Assembly (NCBI RefSeq): GCF_000773685.1
Contig: NZ_JPQO01000145.1
Span: 1 to 51,684 of the forward strand
DNA: 51,684 nt
Direction: 5' to 3'
DNA from: Acinetobacter sp. HR7
GTDB taxonomy: Bacteria; Pseudomonadota; Gammaproteobacteria; Pseudomonadales; Moraxellaceae
How positions within the stretch are numbered: position 1 is the first letter of the stretch; every line of letters begins with the position of its first letter. The translations under genes were made by a program, and so were the position numbers. Below, piece after piece: positions 8,627 through 17,832 of the stretch. A model generated the notes under the pieces. The model searched no databases and was not told the origin of the DNA. It saw only the letters and a list, made by a program, of their open reading frames with translations.

Positions 8627-10552
8627 ATGGCAGCAGACTTTATTTCTGGTTGGGCACAATCTGAGGACTCTTTACGGCCTTTGGCTTTCGAGCATGCCGC
8701 ACAGGCATTGATGGTGATTGATCCGAAAGAGAACCGTTTTATTGATTTCAATATTGCTGCTGCCCGCCTGCTGCGTTATGAACGGCATGACTTGTTGAAA
8801 AAAACAGTTACTTCTCTTTTTGGTCATTTTACCCAGCTGCCCTATCTGATCGCCTTTACCGAGGAAACGCTAAATAAAGGTCAGGCCTGGAATAATGAGA
8901 TTTATGCCTTTGACCGTAACGGCGAGAAAATCCAGCTGGATGTGCATTCAATCCATTTACCGTATCAACAGCATGACTACATGATCTGGTCGCTGGTGGA
9001 TGTGAAAGACCTGGAGCTGCGCCAATTTAATAAAAATGCCGACAAGGCCATACGTGCGGGTCTACTGGAATGGCAGGCATTACAGGAACTGTTTATTGAT
9101 TCCGATACGGGTAAACATTTATTGCTGAGCGCCGTGGGCGACGGGATTTATAGTATTAATCACCAGGGACTGTGTACCTTTATTAACCCGGTCGGTGCCA
9201 AAATGCTGGGGCTGAAACCTGAAGATGTTATCGGCAAGAATATTCACCAGATTCACCATCATACCCATGAAGATGGCCGGCATTATCCTGTAGAAGAATG
9301 TCCGATTTATGCAGCAGTCCATGACGGCGTGGTGCATGAAGGTATTCAGGAAGTGTTCTGGCGGGTGGATGGCAGCTATTTTCCAGTTGAATTTACCAGT
9401 ACCCCGGTGATCCGTGATGGCGAAATTATTGGCGCCGTGGTGGTCTTTCGTGACATTTCTGAACGCTTGAATACCGAGGCCAAGCTTACCCAGGCGCTGA
9501 ATGAACTGCAAAACCTGAAAAGCCGTCTGGAACAGCAAAATGAATATCTGCAGGAAGAAATCCTGCAAGACAATCAGTACCATGAGATTGTCGGGAATAG
9601 CAGTTCGATCCGGGAAATTATCGAAAAGATCAAAGTTGTTGCGCAAACCGATGCCAACGTGATGATCTATGGCGAGTCTGGTACGGGTAAGGAATTAATT
9701 GCCCGTGCGATTCACCAGTCTAGTCATCGCAAGCAGCAGCCTCTAATCCGGGTTAACTGTGCCGCAATTCCAGCTGAACTGTTTGAAAGTGAATTTTTTG
9801 GTCATGCCAAAGGTGCCTTTACCGGCGCTGTCCGGGATCGTGCCGGACGTTTTGAACTGGCAGATCAAGGCACACTCTTCTTGGATGAAATCGGTGAAAT
9901 TCCACTCGAGTTGCAAAGTAAACTGCTTCGTGTCTTGCAGGAAGGCACCTTTGAACGGGTCGGTGAAGAACGCACGCGTAAAGTGAATGTCCGGATTATT
10001 GCTGCGACCAACCGTAATCTAAAACTGGAAGTCAGACAGAAGCGCTTCCGGGAAGACCTGTATTTCCGCCTGAACGTATTTCCAATTTTTTCGCCTGCAC
10101 TACGTGAACGTAAAGAAGATATTCCGCTGTTGGTTAGCCACTTTAGCAAGCTGATCAGTGAAAAACGTAGAGTGCCCTACCTTTCCTTTAGCCAGAAACA
10201 TATCCAGGAATTGCAACGTTATAACTGGCCCGGCAATATCCGTGAATTACAGAATGTGCTGGAACGTGCCATGATTACCGCCCGGCACGGGGCTGTGTCT
10301 TTCCAGTATTTATTGGAACAGGACGGACAGCCCGTTGCGCATCCGGCAAAACAGCCTAATAGTCCATTACAACAAAACCTTCCAGAGATTCTAACCATCG
10401 AGGATATGAAACAGCTGGAAATAGATAACCTGAAACGCGCCGTTGAGCATTGTGATGGAAAAATTTTTGGAGAAAATGGTGCAGCAAAATTGCTGGGAAT
10501 TAATCCAACGACCTTAATTTCCAAACTGAAAAAGTTGAAAATTGAATATTAA
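8627..10552 (+). CDS. nitA: NitA: sigma54-dependent transcriptional activator with two PAS domains
   Basis: The 641-residue regulator is divergent from nitBCDEFGH. Domains in order: PAS (about 20-130), PAS (about 165-280) with a His-rich segment ending [12 protein letters not shown], a coiled-coil linker (about 282-315), a sigma54-interaction AAA+ domain (about 320-550), and a Fis-type helix-turn-helix (about 605-640). The AAA+ motifs are intact: Walker A GESGTGKE (349-356), GAFTGA (396-401) for sigma54 contact, and Walker B LFLDE (417-421). The PAS pair presumably senses the inducer or redox state. This is the NitA type that accompanies Nit1C. No Shine-Dalgarno sequence precedes the ATG; instead the right arm of a 14-bp inverted repeat abuts it, so translation may be leaderless or the start is autoregulated. 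Confidence 0.9.
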   Translation: MAADFISGWAQSEDSLRPLAFEHAAQALMVIDPKENRFIDFNIAAARLLRYERHDLLKKTVTSLFGHFTQLPYLIAFTEETLNKGQAWNNEIYAFDRNGEKIQLDVHSIHLPYQQHDYMIWSLVDVKDLELRQFNKNADKAIRAGLLEWQALQELFIDSDTGKHLLLSAVGDGIYSINHQGLCTFINPVGAKMLGLKPEDVIGKNIHQIHHHTHEDGRHYPVEECPIYAAVHDGVVHEGIQEVFWRVDGSYFPVEFTSTPVIRDGEIIGAVVVFRDISERLNTEAKLTQALNELQNLKSRLEQQNEYLQEEILQDNQYHEIVGNSSSIREIIEKIKVVAQTDANVMIYGESGTGKELIARAIHQSSHRKQQPLIRVNCAAIPAELFESEFFGHAKGAFTGAVRDRAGRFELADQGTLFLDEIGEIPLELQSKLLRVLQEGTFERVGEERTRKVNVRIIAATNRNLKLEVRQKRFREDLYFRLNVFPIFSPALRERKEDIPLLVSHFSKLISEKRRVPYLSFSQKHIQELQRYNWPGNIRELQNVLERAMITARHGAVSFQYLLEQDGQPVAHPAKQPNSPLQQNLPEILTIEDMKQLEIDNLKRAVEHCDGKIFGENGAAKLLGINPTTLISKLKKLKIEY

Positions 10553-10805
10553 TTCAAGGCACATATAAGGGGATAAACATTCAATTTTAATCAAGAAACA
10601 GACTTAAGTTAAAGTCTAAAATATATAAGTTTTTTAGACAATTATATATAAACATGCTCATGATTCTGCTATTTTATTTAGTAGAATTAATTATCCCTAT
10701 TTAGCGAATTTTACATAATTTGAAGTAAACATTTCGTCTAAATGGATTATACAGCCATGAAGCAAATATAGATAATATAACGACAACAACAGGATGGTCT
10801 GCCAT

Positions 10806-13358
10806 ATGGGTCAAACAGCAAGTTATTTAGACACCCAATCAATCTTTGATTTGATTGGGCAACATGCTGATTTATCGCTCATATTTCAAACCATCAGTGA
10901 ATGGCTGGAAAACCGGATACCGAATTCGATGGTATCCGTTATGCTGTATTCGGAAGAACAACAAACCTTAAATTTGGTCAGTGGTGAAAAACACTTTTCA
11001 GCCCGTTATCGTGAACTGATCACTGATCTTAAAATTGGTCCAAATGTGGGAGCCTGTGGTTCCGCTGCTTTTTATAAAAAATTAGTCATTTGTGAAAATC
11101 TGGATACAGATCCCAACTGGCAGTCATTCCATGATCTGATTCAAGAAGAAAATATACACGCTTGCTGGTCTGCTCCGATTATTAATGCCGTGGGAAAACT
11201 CTATGGCACCTTCGCGACCTATTATCGCTTTCCTAAACGTCCAACAGCTACCCATATTCAATTAATTCGCCATGCCGCCTCTTTAATTGCTCTAAGTATG
11301 GATCTGCATGTCGAACGGCAACAACGTCTGGCGCTGCATGATAAATACCGCTCTTTCTTTACCTATCACCCAGATGCGATTTTTGAACATAATCTGGATG
11401 GCATTATCATTGAAGCCAATCTAACTTCTGAAATAACAACCAAATTCCATCTGGAAGAGCGGCTGGGGGTCCATTTTTCGAATTTCATTGCTGAAGAATA
11501 TAAATCCGTTACACAAGCCGCCTTCGATCAGGCCTTGAAAGGCAATAGTCAGCATCTTGAAATTCAGGCAGTCAATGGTTTGGGTAAAGCATACTGGTTG
11601 GACCTAACCTACCTACCAATTAAACAAGCTGAAGAAGTGGTTGGAGTTTTCAGTATTGCTCGTGATATTACTGAGCGACGTGAAAGCGAAGAAATGTTGC
11701 GTCTATTGAAACGCAGTGTCGATGCCAATCCACATGGACTCGCTTTAATGCGCGCCACCAAAGATCAGCCCATTGAATATGTAAATCCAGCTTTTGAAGA
11801 ACTTACGGGCTATAAAAAAGAAGAGCTGATTGGTAAGAGTTGCCGAATTCTAGAAGGTCCGGACACAGATCCTGAGATCATTCTGGAAATAGAAAAGGCA
11901 CTCATAGAAAAAAAAGAAATCAAAACCATTCTTAAAAACTATCGTAAAGATGGCAGCTGGTACTGGAACCAATTAATCTTAGGCCCAGTCTTTAATGACA
12001 GTAATGTCTGTACACATTTTATTGGCATACAGCAGGATATTACCCAACAGCTGGCCGATAGTGAATATATCGCCCGTCAGCAAACCCATGACACTTTAAC
12101 TGGCTTGATTAATCATCACACCTTTGAAACACGACTGGAGACTGCCTTCCGTGAACACCGAGAGAATCATGGTTCGCTGATTGTCATGTATATTGAATTA
12201 GATGGTTTCCAGCCTCTCAATCACAGTTTAGGTTACCTGCTGGGTGATCAACTTCTGGTTGCGGTTGCAGAGCGTCTGAGTCAGTTCTTTAAACAAGATG
12301 ATATTATTGCGCACTTCTCTGCTGACGAATTTGGCATCATTCTGAATAATTATCAGGATTTAAAACAGGTCGTTGTCATTGCAGAACAAATCCTCAAAAG
12401 CCTTTCTGCCCCATTTGATATTGAGGGTCATAAAATCCATATCAGTGCCAGTATTGGGATTGCTGATGATGACCCTCAGATCGAAAAATCCAGCCAATTC
12501 CTGCATCATGCCATCCATGCCATGAATGAAGCGAAAAAAGAAGGTGGTAATACCTGGCATTGGTATGCATCTAATTCTGCCACCACACCAAAAGTGGATT
12601 ATGTCATGATGCGCCATGAACTCATGGTGGCGCTGGAAGAAAACCAGTTTAGGGTGTTCTATCAACCGGTGATTGATGCGCGCTCAGGCCAGCTCAAAAG
12701 TGTAGAAGCCTTAATCCGCTGGCAGCATCCAGAAAAAGGGTTTATCTCTCCAGCCGAGTTTATTCCATTTGCTGAAGAAACAGGCCAGATTGTCGCCATT
12801 GGACAATGGGTTTTACAGCAAGCTTGTCAGGATATAGTCGAATGGAATAAGCAAAATGGGGCGAGTTTCAGTGTGGCAGTGAACCTTTCCCCTTTACAGT
12901 TTAAGCGCACCGGCTTTTTGCATGAATTACAAGAAACACTGAAAAATACCGGATTAGCACCTGAATTATTAAAAATTGAAGTAACCGAGAACATGTTAAT
13001 CGCCGGTGCGGATCGTTCTTTGGAGATTTTGAAAGCGCTGCGTGATTTGGGAATTCAAGTGTCTGTGGATGACTTTGGAACGGGATATTCGAGTCTGAGT
13101 TATTTACGTACCTTACCGGTAGATGAAATCAAACTGGATCGCTGCTTTATTGAACATTTACCTGAAGATGAAAAAGACAGTGCGATTGTTGCCGCGATGA
13201 TTGTGATGGCGCATAAACTTGGTCTTCAGGTGGTTGCGGAAGGGATTGAGGACTTAGCGCAAGCGGAGTTTTTAAGACAACAAGAGTGTGATTATTTCCA
13301 GGGTTATTATTTTGCGAAACCTGCCGCGCTGACCGAGTTAAAGTTAAATTATCCATAA
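10806..13358 (+). CDS. GAF-PAS-PAS-GGDEF-EAL cyclic di-GMP phosphodiesterase
   Basis: About 850 residues. An N-terminal GAF domain (about 15-175), two PAS domains (about 185-290 and 300-410), a GGDEF domain and a C-terminal EAL domain follow in order. The GGDEF signature is degenerate (FSADEFGIIL), so cyclase activity is unlikely. The EAL domain looks catalytic: VEALIRW, VNLSPLQF, EVTENML, DDFGTGYSSL, IKLDRCF, VAEGIED and FQGYYF are all present. I infer a cytoplasmic phosphodiesterase controlled by a GAF/PAS ligand and perhaps by GTP at the degenerate GGDEF. An upstream ATG at 10794 would add MVCH, but its AGG directly abuts the codon. The ATG at 10806 has AGGA 11 bases upstream, so I prefer it. 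No membrane segment is seen. Confidence 0.9.
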   Translation: MGQTASYLDTQSIFDLIGQHADLSLIFQTISEWLENRIPNSMVSVMLYSEEQQTLNLVSGEKHFSARYRELITDLKIGPNVGACGSAAFYKKLVICENLDTDPNWQSFHDLIQEENIHACWSAPIINAVGKLYGTFATYYRFPKRPTATHIQLIRHAASLIALSMDLHVERQQRLALHDKYRSFFTYHPDAIFEHNLDGIIIEANLTSEITTKFHLEERLGVHFSNFIAEEYKSVTQAAFDQALKGNSQHLEIQAVNGLGKAYWLDLTYLPIKQAEEVVGVFSIARDITERRESEEMLRLLKRSVDANPHGLALMRATKDQPIEYVNPAFEELTGYKKEELIGKSCRILEGPDTDPEIILEIEKALIEKKEIKTILKNYRKDGSWYWNQLILGPVFNDSNVCTHFIGIQQDITQQLADSEYIARQQTHDTLTGLINHHTFETRLETAFREHRENHGSLIVMYIELDGFQPLNHSLGYLLGDQLLVAVAERLSQFFKQDDIIAHFSADEFGIILNNYQDLKQVVVIAEQILKSLSAPFDIEGHKIHISASIGIADDDPQIEKSSQFLHHAIHAMNEAKKEGGNTWHWYASNSATTPKVDYVMMRHELMVALEENQFRVFYQPVIDARSGQLKSVEALIRWQHPEKGFISPAEFIPFAEETGQIVAIGQWVLQQACQDIVEWNKQNGASFSVAVNLSPLQFKRTGFLHELQETLKNTGLAPELLKIEVTENMLIAGADRSLEILKALRDLGIQVSVDDFGTGYSSLSYLRTLPVDEIKLDRCFIEHLPEDEKDSAIVAAMIVMAHKLGLQVVAEGIEDLAQAEFLRQQECDYFQGYYFAKPAALTELKLNYP

Positions 13359-13496
13359 TTTCGCATGATGGATTCATGAGTAAATAATTAGAACTAAAAG
13401 TAAGCCCAAAATTTGGATATAGCTTATTTATTCTGCTTCACTTCTAAAAATCTAAGCGTATTATTGGGCACAGTTTATTAATCGCTTTTCTCCTAG

Positions 13497-14195
13497 ATGA
13501 CCAATACATTTTCTGACAATCATCAAATTCAAGTTGTTTCGACTTTTGCCGAGCTGATTCATACAAAATTTAAAGATGAAATGAATGCTGCCTGCTGGTC
13601 TAGAAATTTGGTTGGCGATTTTAAAGAAATTGTCGATCAGCTTGAATTAAAAGAAAATATTACTGAAGTTTCTATTCAAGATCTGTTAGCACTTCAGCTT
13701 TCTGAAAATGGTCATCTTGCCCGAGAAATTATTCTGCAAGATATGCAGTTATTAACGGAATACGGTGCTTCCCCTGCCCTGAATCTGCTGAAATGTTATG
13801 AACGGGATGATGAGTTCGATTTTATTTCGACAGATGTTTATTCCTATCATGTGGACCGCTCACCAATCGAAACGGATACTTTTTTATGTACCTATCATGG
13901 TGCTGCGAGTGATATTTTGCCCAATCACCAGGCCGAACAAAAAATCCTGATTCCAGAAATCAGGGAACAACTGAAACAATTACATGATGGTCCTGAAGAA
14001 TCGTTCGAAAAGTTTCTGGAAGAATATTACTTTGACCTGCATTATCAACCGAAAGCGGATGCACAGCCTGTCAATCTAGGCGTAGGAAATCTTTGGCGAC
14101 TGGCAGTGGATCATCCTACCCAACAGACTTTACCCTGCGTGCATCGGGCACCTGTAGAAAATGATGGTGAGTATCGACTGTTATTGATCTGTTAA
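13497..14195 (+). CDS. Conserved hypothetical protein, DUF1826-like
   Basis: A 232-residue soluble protein with no signal peptide or membrane helix. The N-terminal half is helical (many Leu, Glu and Gln). The C-terminal half carries a distinctive block, SYHVDRSPIETDTFLCTYHGA, near residues 117-137, then GNLWRLAVDHP and VHRAP before the C-terminus RLLLIC. The order HVD ... CTYHG ... GNLW ... VHRAP resembles the DUF1826 family, in which His and Asp could bind a metal. That match is from memory and weak. It may be cotranscribed with the phosphodiesterase 138 bases upstream, but the gap could hold its own promoter. I cannot assign a function. Confidence 0.65.
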   Translation: MTNTFSDNHQIQVVSTFAELIHTKFKDEMNAACWSRNLVGDFKEIVDQLELKENITEVSIQDLLALQLSENGHLAREIILQDMQLLTEYGASPALNLLKCYERDDEFDFISTDVYSYHVDRSPIETDTFLCTYHGAASDILPNHQAEQKILIPEIREQLKQLHDGPEESFEKFLEEYYFDLHYQPKADAQPVNLGVGNLWRLAVDHPTQQTLPCVHRAPVENDGEYRLLLIC

Positions 14196-14262
14196 AAGAT
14201 TGACTATTCCCTTATTCAATCTGTTTAAACTCTGGGTTAATCAGGAATAGAACCAATTGTTT

Positions 14263-14280
14263 TATATGAAATTTCATATA
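14263..14280. promoter_or_regulatory. 18-bp perfect palindrome upstream of the candidate small RNA
   Basis: TATATGAAATTTCATATA is a perfect palindrome. Its 14-base core TATGAAATTTCATA is the symmetric form of the repeats between nitB and nitA. It lies about 125 bases upstream of the predicted small RNA start and 33 bases before the GacA-like box. It is probably an operator or enhancer; the binding protein is unknown. Confidence 0.5.
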
Positions 14281-14312
14281 ATGTTAACTTTTGTATGAAA
14301 AAAGTACTGCTT

Positions 14313-14383
14313 TGTAAGTAATATCCTACACAATTTAGAGTAATTACCCTATTTTAACATTGCTTAATTCTTGTCATTATCTT
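14313..14383 (+). promoter_or_regulatory. GacA-like upstream box and sigma70-type promoter of the small RNA
   Basis: TGTAAG-TAATAT-CCTACA (14313-14330) matches the GacA-dependent upstream element (TGTAAG-N6-CTTACA) at 11 of 12 fixed positions. Downstream, TTAACA (14354-14359) and TATCTT (14378-14383), 18 bases apart, could be a weak -35/-10 pair. That puts transcription start near 14390, with the box centred about 65-70 bases upstream, as in Rsm small RNA promoters. Confidence 0.5.
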
Positions 14384-14389
14384 TCACAC

Positions 14390-14537
14390 AAAGAGCTGGC
14401 AAGGAAAGCCGGTAATAACCGCATAATTATTATAATAAAGTCGAAAGACAGCGAACTTACGGGATGTAAGTGATAAAAGAAGAGACTACAGCCGCTAAGC
14501 CTTATAGTTTTGGGAGAGACTATAAGGCTTTTATTTT
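14390..14537 (+). ncRNA. Candidate CsrA/RsmA-sequestering small RNA
   Basis: An orphan transcript of about 150 bases lies between convergent genes and ends in a strong intrinsic terminator. Three predicted hairpins each show GGA in the loop: CTGGC-AAGGAAA-GCCGG near 14396-14411; ACTTAC-GGGAT-GTAAGT near 14455-14471, which also resembles the SELEX-derived CsrA site (ACARGGAUGU); and the terminator loop TTTGGGAGAG (14509-14518). A small GTC-GAAA-GAC hairpin separates the first two. There is no plausible coding sequence. Loop-exposed GGA motifs plus a GacA-like box are the hallmarks of RsmX/Y/Z or CsrB-type RNAs, though three motifs is few. Start position and role are inferred. Confidence 0.5.
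14497..14537 (+). terminator. Intrinsic terminator ending the small RNA
   Basis: Twelve-base perfect arms AAGCCTTATAGT (14497-14508) and ACTATAAGGCTT (14519-14530) with a 10-base loop are followed by TTATTTTT. It is a strong terminator on the plus strand, with no ORF directly upstream, which is what exposes the small RNA. Confidence 0.85.
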
Positions 14538-14560
14538 TGTGCCTAATTTGAATCACTCTA

Positions 14561-15874
14561 TCATTGAGGTGACACACGCCAGATCATATTGCCTACATCA
14601 TCCGCAACCAATATCGCACCTTCGGCATCTACGGCCACTCCAACAGGTCGTCCCAAAGCCTCCTCTTTATTGCTGAGAAATCCAGTCAGAACATCTTGCG
14701 GCTGACCAGCAGGTTGGCCATTTTGAAATGGCACAAAAATCACTTTATAGCCACTATGCGGTTTTCTGTTCCATGATCCATGCTGGCCAATCAGTGCACC
14801 ATTACGATATTGCGGCATTAAATTCGCTCTATAAAAGCTTAGGCCCAAAGATGCAGTATGGTTACCTAGCGCATAATCTGGCTTAACTGCACGTGCAACC
14901 AGTTCAGGGTTTTGTGGTTTTACCCGTGTATCTACATGCTGACCAAAGTAACTATAAGGCCAGCCATAAAAAGCTCCGTCTTTGACTGAGGTGAGATAAT
15001 CAGGAACCAAGTCATTGCCAAGCCCATCTCGTTCATTAACCACAGTCCATAACTCTCCGCTCTGCGGCTGCCAGTTCATGCCATTGGGATTACGCAGACC
15101 TGTGGCAAATGGCCGAGCTTTGCCTGTTGCGATATCAAACTCCATGATCAGTGCGCGTCCCTTTTCCTGATCTAATCCATTTTCAGCCACATTACTATTG
15201 GAGCCAACTGTTATGTAGAGTTTGGTACCTGCAGGATTGGCAATAATATTCTTCGTCCAGTGATGATTTAAGGGGCCTGCTGGTAAATCTAATACTTTGC
15301 TGCTACTTTCCCTGATTTGCGTAATACCGGATTGATAAGGAAAACGTATTAAAGCATCTGTATTTGCCACATACAGCATATTACCCACCAGCGTCATTCC
15401 AAACGGCGAGTTTAAATTCTGCAGAAATACCGTTTTCTGGTCAGCAACGCCGTCATGATTACTATCACGAAGCAGGCTAATACGGTTGGCACTTGGATAG
15501 GAGGATCCTGCCTTTTGCATCACCATTTTCATGATCTTGCCTTTAATTCCTTTACTATCCTCCGGCTTAGGTGGTGCGTCGGTTTCAGCCACCAGTACAT
15601 CTCCATTGGGTAATACATATAGCCAACGTGGATGTTGAAGGTCTTTGGCAAAGGCTTGAACTTTTAAGCCGGCAGCCGGTGTAAGCATTGTGCCTGCAGG
15701 CCAGCCCTTAGCAGGTGCAATATTAACGGTTGGAAATAAACTAGCTTTGGGTTCTGGTAAATGCGGCTGAGGACCATAACTGTCTGTAATTGGCGCCTTA
15801 GAGGATGAGGTACAACCAGTAAATGAGGCTATGAATGTAGCACTCAGGATTGATAGGAAAAATCGAGCAGACAT
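14561..15874 (-). CDS. Sorbosone dehydrogenase-family lipoprotein (beta-propeller)
   Basis: The 437-residue protein has a lipoprotein signal peptide ([21 protein letters not shown], lipobox ending at C21), so it is exported and lipid-anchored. The mature part shows repeated propeller blades of the glucose/sorbosone dehydrogenase family: [74 protein letters not shown] and [19 protein letters not shown]. Members of this family oxidise sugars or aldoses, often with PQQ, but many close homologues have no proven activity. It is convergent with the candidate small RNA and has no obvious operon partner. Confidence 0.8.
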   Translation of the reverse strand: MSARFFLSILSATFIASFTGCTSSSKAPITDSYGPQPHLPEPKASLFPTVNIAPAKGWPAGTMLTPAAGLKVQAFAKDLQHPRWLYVLPNGDVLVAETDAPPKPEDSKGIKGKIMKMVMQKAGSSYPSANRISLLRDSNHDGVADQKTVFLQNLNSPFGMTLVGNMLYVANTDALIRFPYQSGITQIRESSSKVLDLPAGPLNHHWTKNIIANPAGTKLYITVGSNSNVAENGLDQEKGRALIMEFDIATGKARPFATGLRNPNGMNWQPQSGELWTVVNERDGLGNDLVPDYLTSVKDGAFYGWPYSYFGQHVDTRVKPQNPELVARAVKPDYALGNHTASLGLSFYRANLMPQYRNGALIGQHGSWNRKPHSGYKVIFVPFQNGQPAGQPQDVLTGFLSNKEEALGRPVGVAVDAEGAILVADDVGNMIWRVSPQ

Positions 15875-16053
15875 GGTTATTCCCTGCTTTCTTGTAGTTC
15901 TTTCCTTATCTTAAAAGCCTGTTTAAGTTGTCTCGATATAGTTCTTGTTTTATCTGGTTGCCGATTCATTATTATAGTCGGCACATCTCATTTCATTATC
16001 TATTTAATAAAGTCCTATTTATCCTCTTAATCAGTCCCTATATGACTTTCATT

Positions 16054-17781
16054 TTATTTAAGATAAGGCCATGCGATACTCAAGAGCAGTAAAAGCCCTA
16101 ATACCCCACAACAGACCTGCCAGAAAAGCAAAGGATCACGTTCGATTATTGCCGATGGTTTGGTTTTTAACAGTTCTTTGGATGGGTGTGATAAATCATG
16201 AATGAATTCCGACAATGCCTCATAACGGCGCATTGGCTCAATATTCAGTGCTTTATGTAGCACCTGATCCAGCCAGACAGGCAAATCAGGCCGATATTTC
16301 TGAATAGAATGATATCGAACCTTTTTCTGCTGGTTTAAGCTCTGGCAACGCGCCAGATCGGTGCCATAGGGTAATTGCCGGGTAAGTAAGTAATAAGCCA
16401 TTACAGCTAGAGAAAACTGATCGGATCGAACGGACGGTGCGGTATCAATAAAATATTCCGGTGCCATAAAAGCTAATGTGCCTAAAGGACGATTGGCATG
16501 CTGGGGATTGATTTCTGCCAGACCACGTACCGCCGTTGAACCATAATCAATCAGCTTAATTTTGATGTCATTTCCAGTATCTAAGACCATGATATTTTCT
16601 GGTCGTACATCCTGATGCAGCATCTCAAGTCGATGCATTGCATTTAAAGCCAAAGCCGTTTGTTGCAGAATGGGTAAAATATCTTCAAGCTGTAATGGCT
16701 TTTTCTGGCGATGCAGCCAACGATCCAGGGTTTCTCCCTGCAAGTATTCATAACATTGAAATAAATATTTTTTCTGGTTGTGATGGGGATAGCACTGCAT
16801 CAGGTTGTCATGTTTCAGGCGTTTTGAAATCCAATCTTCCAGTTGAAACTGTTCTACTGCGCTTTCATCCTGCTGTAAATCGACAGCCAGGGTCTTAATC
16901 ACCAAGGGCTGATTCTGGGAATTGTGTGCCAAATACAGGCAGCTGCGATGATTTTGGTGCAGGATTTTATCAATGATATACCCTTCAAATACTTCGCCTT
17001 TGCTCAGCTGCTGCGGAAATACGTAGTCTTGCTGAGTTCGAAATTGTGCCATTTCAGGTAACTGCTCGATACAAAGCACCTGAATACTCAAGTTATCATC
17101 ACTGCCCTGCTTTAAAGCCTGCTCGACGAATGCTTGAGCAAGTAGGTTTAAATCGTCTGTTTCTAAGCTGAAATCTAATAATTGCTGGTCTGTAACAAAT
17201 TCATAGACGCCGTCGGTCATGAGTAAAAATAGATCTTTTTCTTTTAGCTCAATGCTTTGGTAATCGATCTCTATCCGATAATCGACACCCAAGGCTCGGC
17301 TCAGGTAGTGTTCTCTGGAAGATAGCCAGACCCGATGATCATTTGTGAGTAATTCAATTTTTCCATTGCGGATTCGATAGATCCGGCTATCTCCAACATG
17401 AAAAATATGGGCATGTTGCTGTTTTAAAATTAGTGCAGATAAGGTGCATACATAGCCCCGGTCTTTATCAAAACGTCCTTGGCTTTGCTGGGTTTGAGCA
17501 TACAGCCATGAATTGGTAGCACGAATCACCCGTTCAGCCGAAGTCTGTGTGCTCCAGGCATCTGAGGTAGAATAATAGTCCGATAAAAAACTACCGACAG
17601 CGGTTTCAGCAGCAATATGGCTGACATTACTACTACCAATCCCGTCAGCAATCGCACAGGCAATCCCTTTTTGTTTTAGGACATGACCTTCTGGCAAATA
17701 GATGCCATAAAAATCTTGATTCTGCTCTTTAATTCCAGCCGTAGAATTTTGCCCGACACTGACTTTTAAGCTTTTTTTCAT
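16054..17781 (-). CDS. Bifunctional PP2C phosphatase / Ser-Thr kinase fusion, membrane-anchored
   Basis: The 575-residue protein combines an N-terminal PP2C-type phosphatase (about 5-240; metal motifs DGIG at 46-49, HVGDSRIYRI around 128-137, TDGVYEF from 189, SDDN at 227-230) with a Hanks-type kinase (about 265-535). In the kinase, K296 sits in VIKTL. The HRD motif reads HQDVRPEN (389-396), DFG reads DYG (412-414) and APE is intact (440-442). The HQD and DYG variants may mean altered activity. One C-terminal membrane helix (551-570) anchors it with both domains in the cytoplasm. It follows the formate/nitrite channel gene. A phosphatase-kinase fusion of this kind also sits in the nitrate assimilation region of Pseudomonas aeruginosa, so a role in nitrite or nitrate uptake control is likely. 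A hairpin lies between the two genes. Confidence 0.85.
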   Translation of the reverse strand: MKKSLKVSVGQNSTAGIKEQNQDFYGIYLPEGHVLKQKGIACAIADGIGSSNVSHIAAETAVGSFLSDYYSTSDAWSTQTSAERVIRATNSWLYAQTQQSQGRFDKDRGYVCTLSALILKQQHAHIFHVGDSRIYRIRNGKIELLTNDHRVWLSSREHYLSRALGVDYRIEIDYQSIELKEKDLFLLMTDGVYEFVTDQQLLDFSLETDDLNLLAQAFVEQALKQGSDDNLSIQVLCIEQLPEMAQFRTQQDYVFPQQLSKGEVFEGYIIDKILHQNHRSCLYLAHNSQNQPLVIKTLAVDLQQDESAVEQFQLEDWISKRLKHDNLMQCYPHHNQKKYLFQCYEYLQGETLDRWLHRQKKPLQLEDILPILQQTALALNAMHRLEMLHQDVRPENIMVLDTGNDIKIKLIDYGSTAVRGLAEINPQHANRPLGTLAFMAPEYFIDTAPSVRSDQFSLAVMAYYLLTRQLPYGTDLARCQSLNQQKKVRYHSIQKYRPDLPVWLDQVLHKALNIEPMRRYEALSEFIHDLSHPSKELLKTKPSAIIERDPLLFWQVCCGVLGLLLLLSIAWPYLK

Positions 17782-17786
17782 GCTAA

Positions 17787-17817
17787 AAACTCAAAAAGGG
17801 ATCAAATTGATCCCTTT
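17787..17817 (-). terminator. Intercistronic hairpin between the channel and phosphatase-kinase genes
   Basis: On the minus strand, AAAGGGAT (17817-17810) and ATCCCTTT (17802-17795) pair across a seven-base loop and are followed by TTTTTGAG. As it lies 16 bases after the channel stop, it could partially terminate and lower expression of the downstream phosphatase-kinase. Confidence 0.65.
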
Positions 17818-17832
17818 AAACATGGTGAATGA

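Noticed and set aside
14390..14537. A c-di-GMP or other riboswitch in the structured RNA
   Set aside because: The region has a GAAA tetraloop hairpin, but the GEMM-I core sequences are absent and no gene lies downstream on the plus strand; the next gene is convergent. A stand-alone RNA fits better.
14561..15874. PQQ-dependent glucose dehydrogenase (Gcd or soluble Gdh)
   Set aside because: The protein is a lipoprotein of 437 residues lacking the membrane domain of Gcd, and its blade sequences are closer to sorbosone-type family members; PQQ use cannot be concluded.
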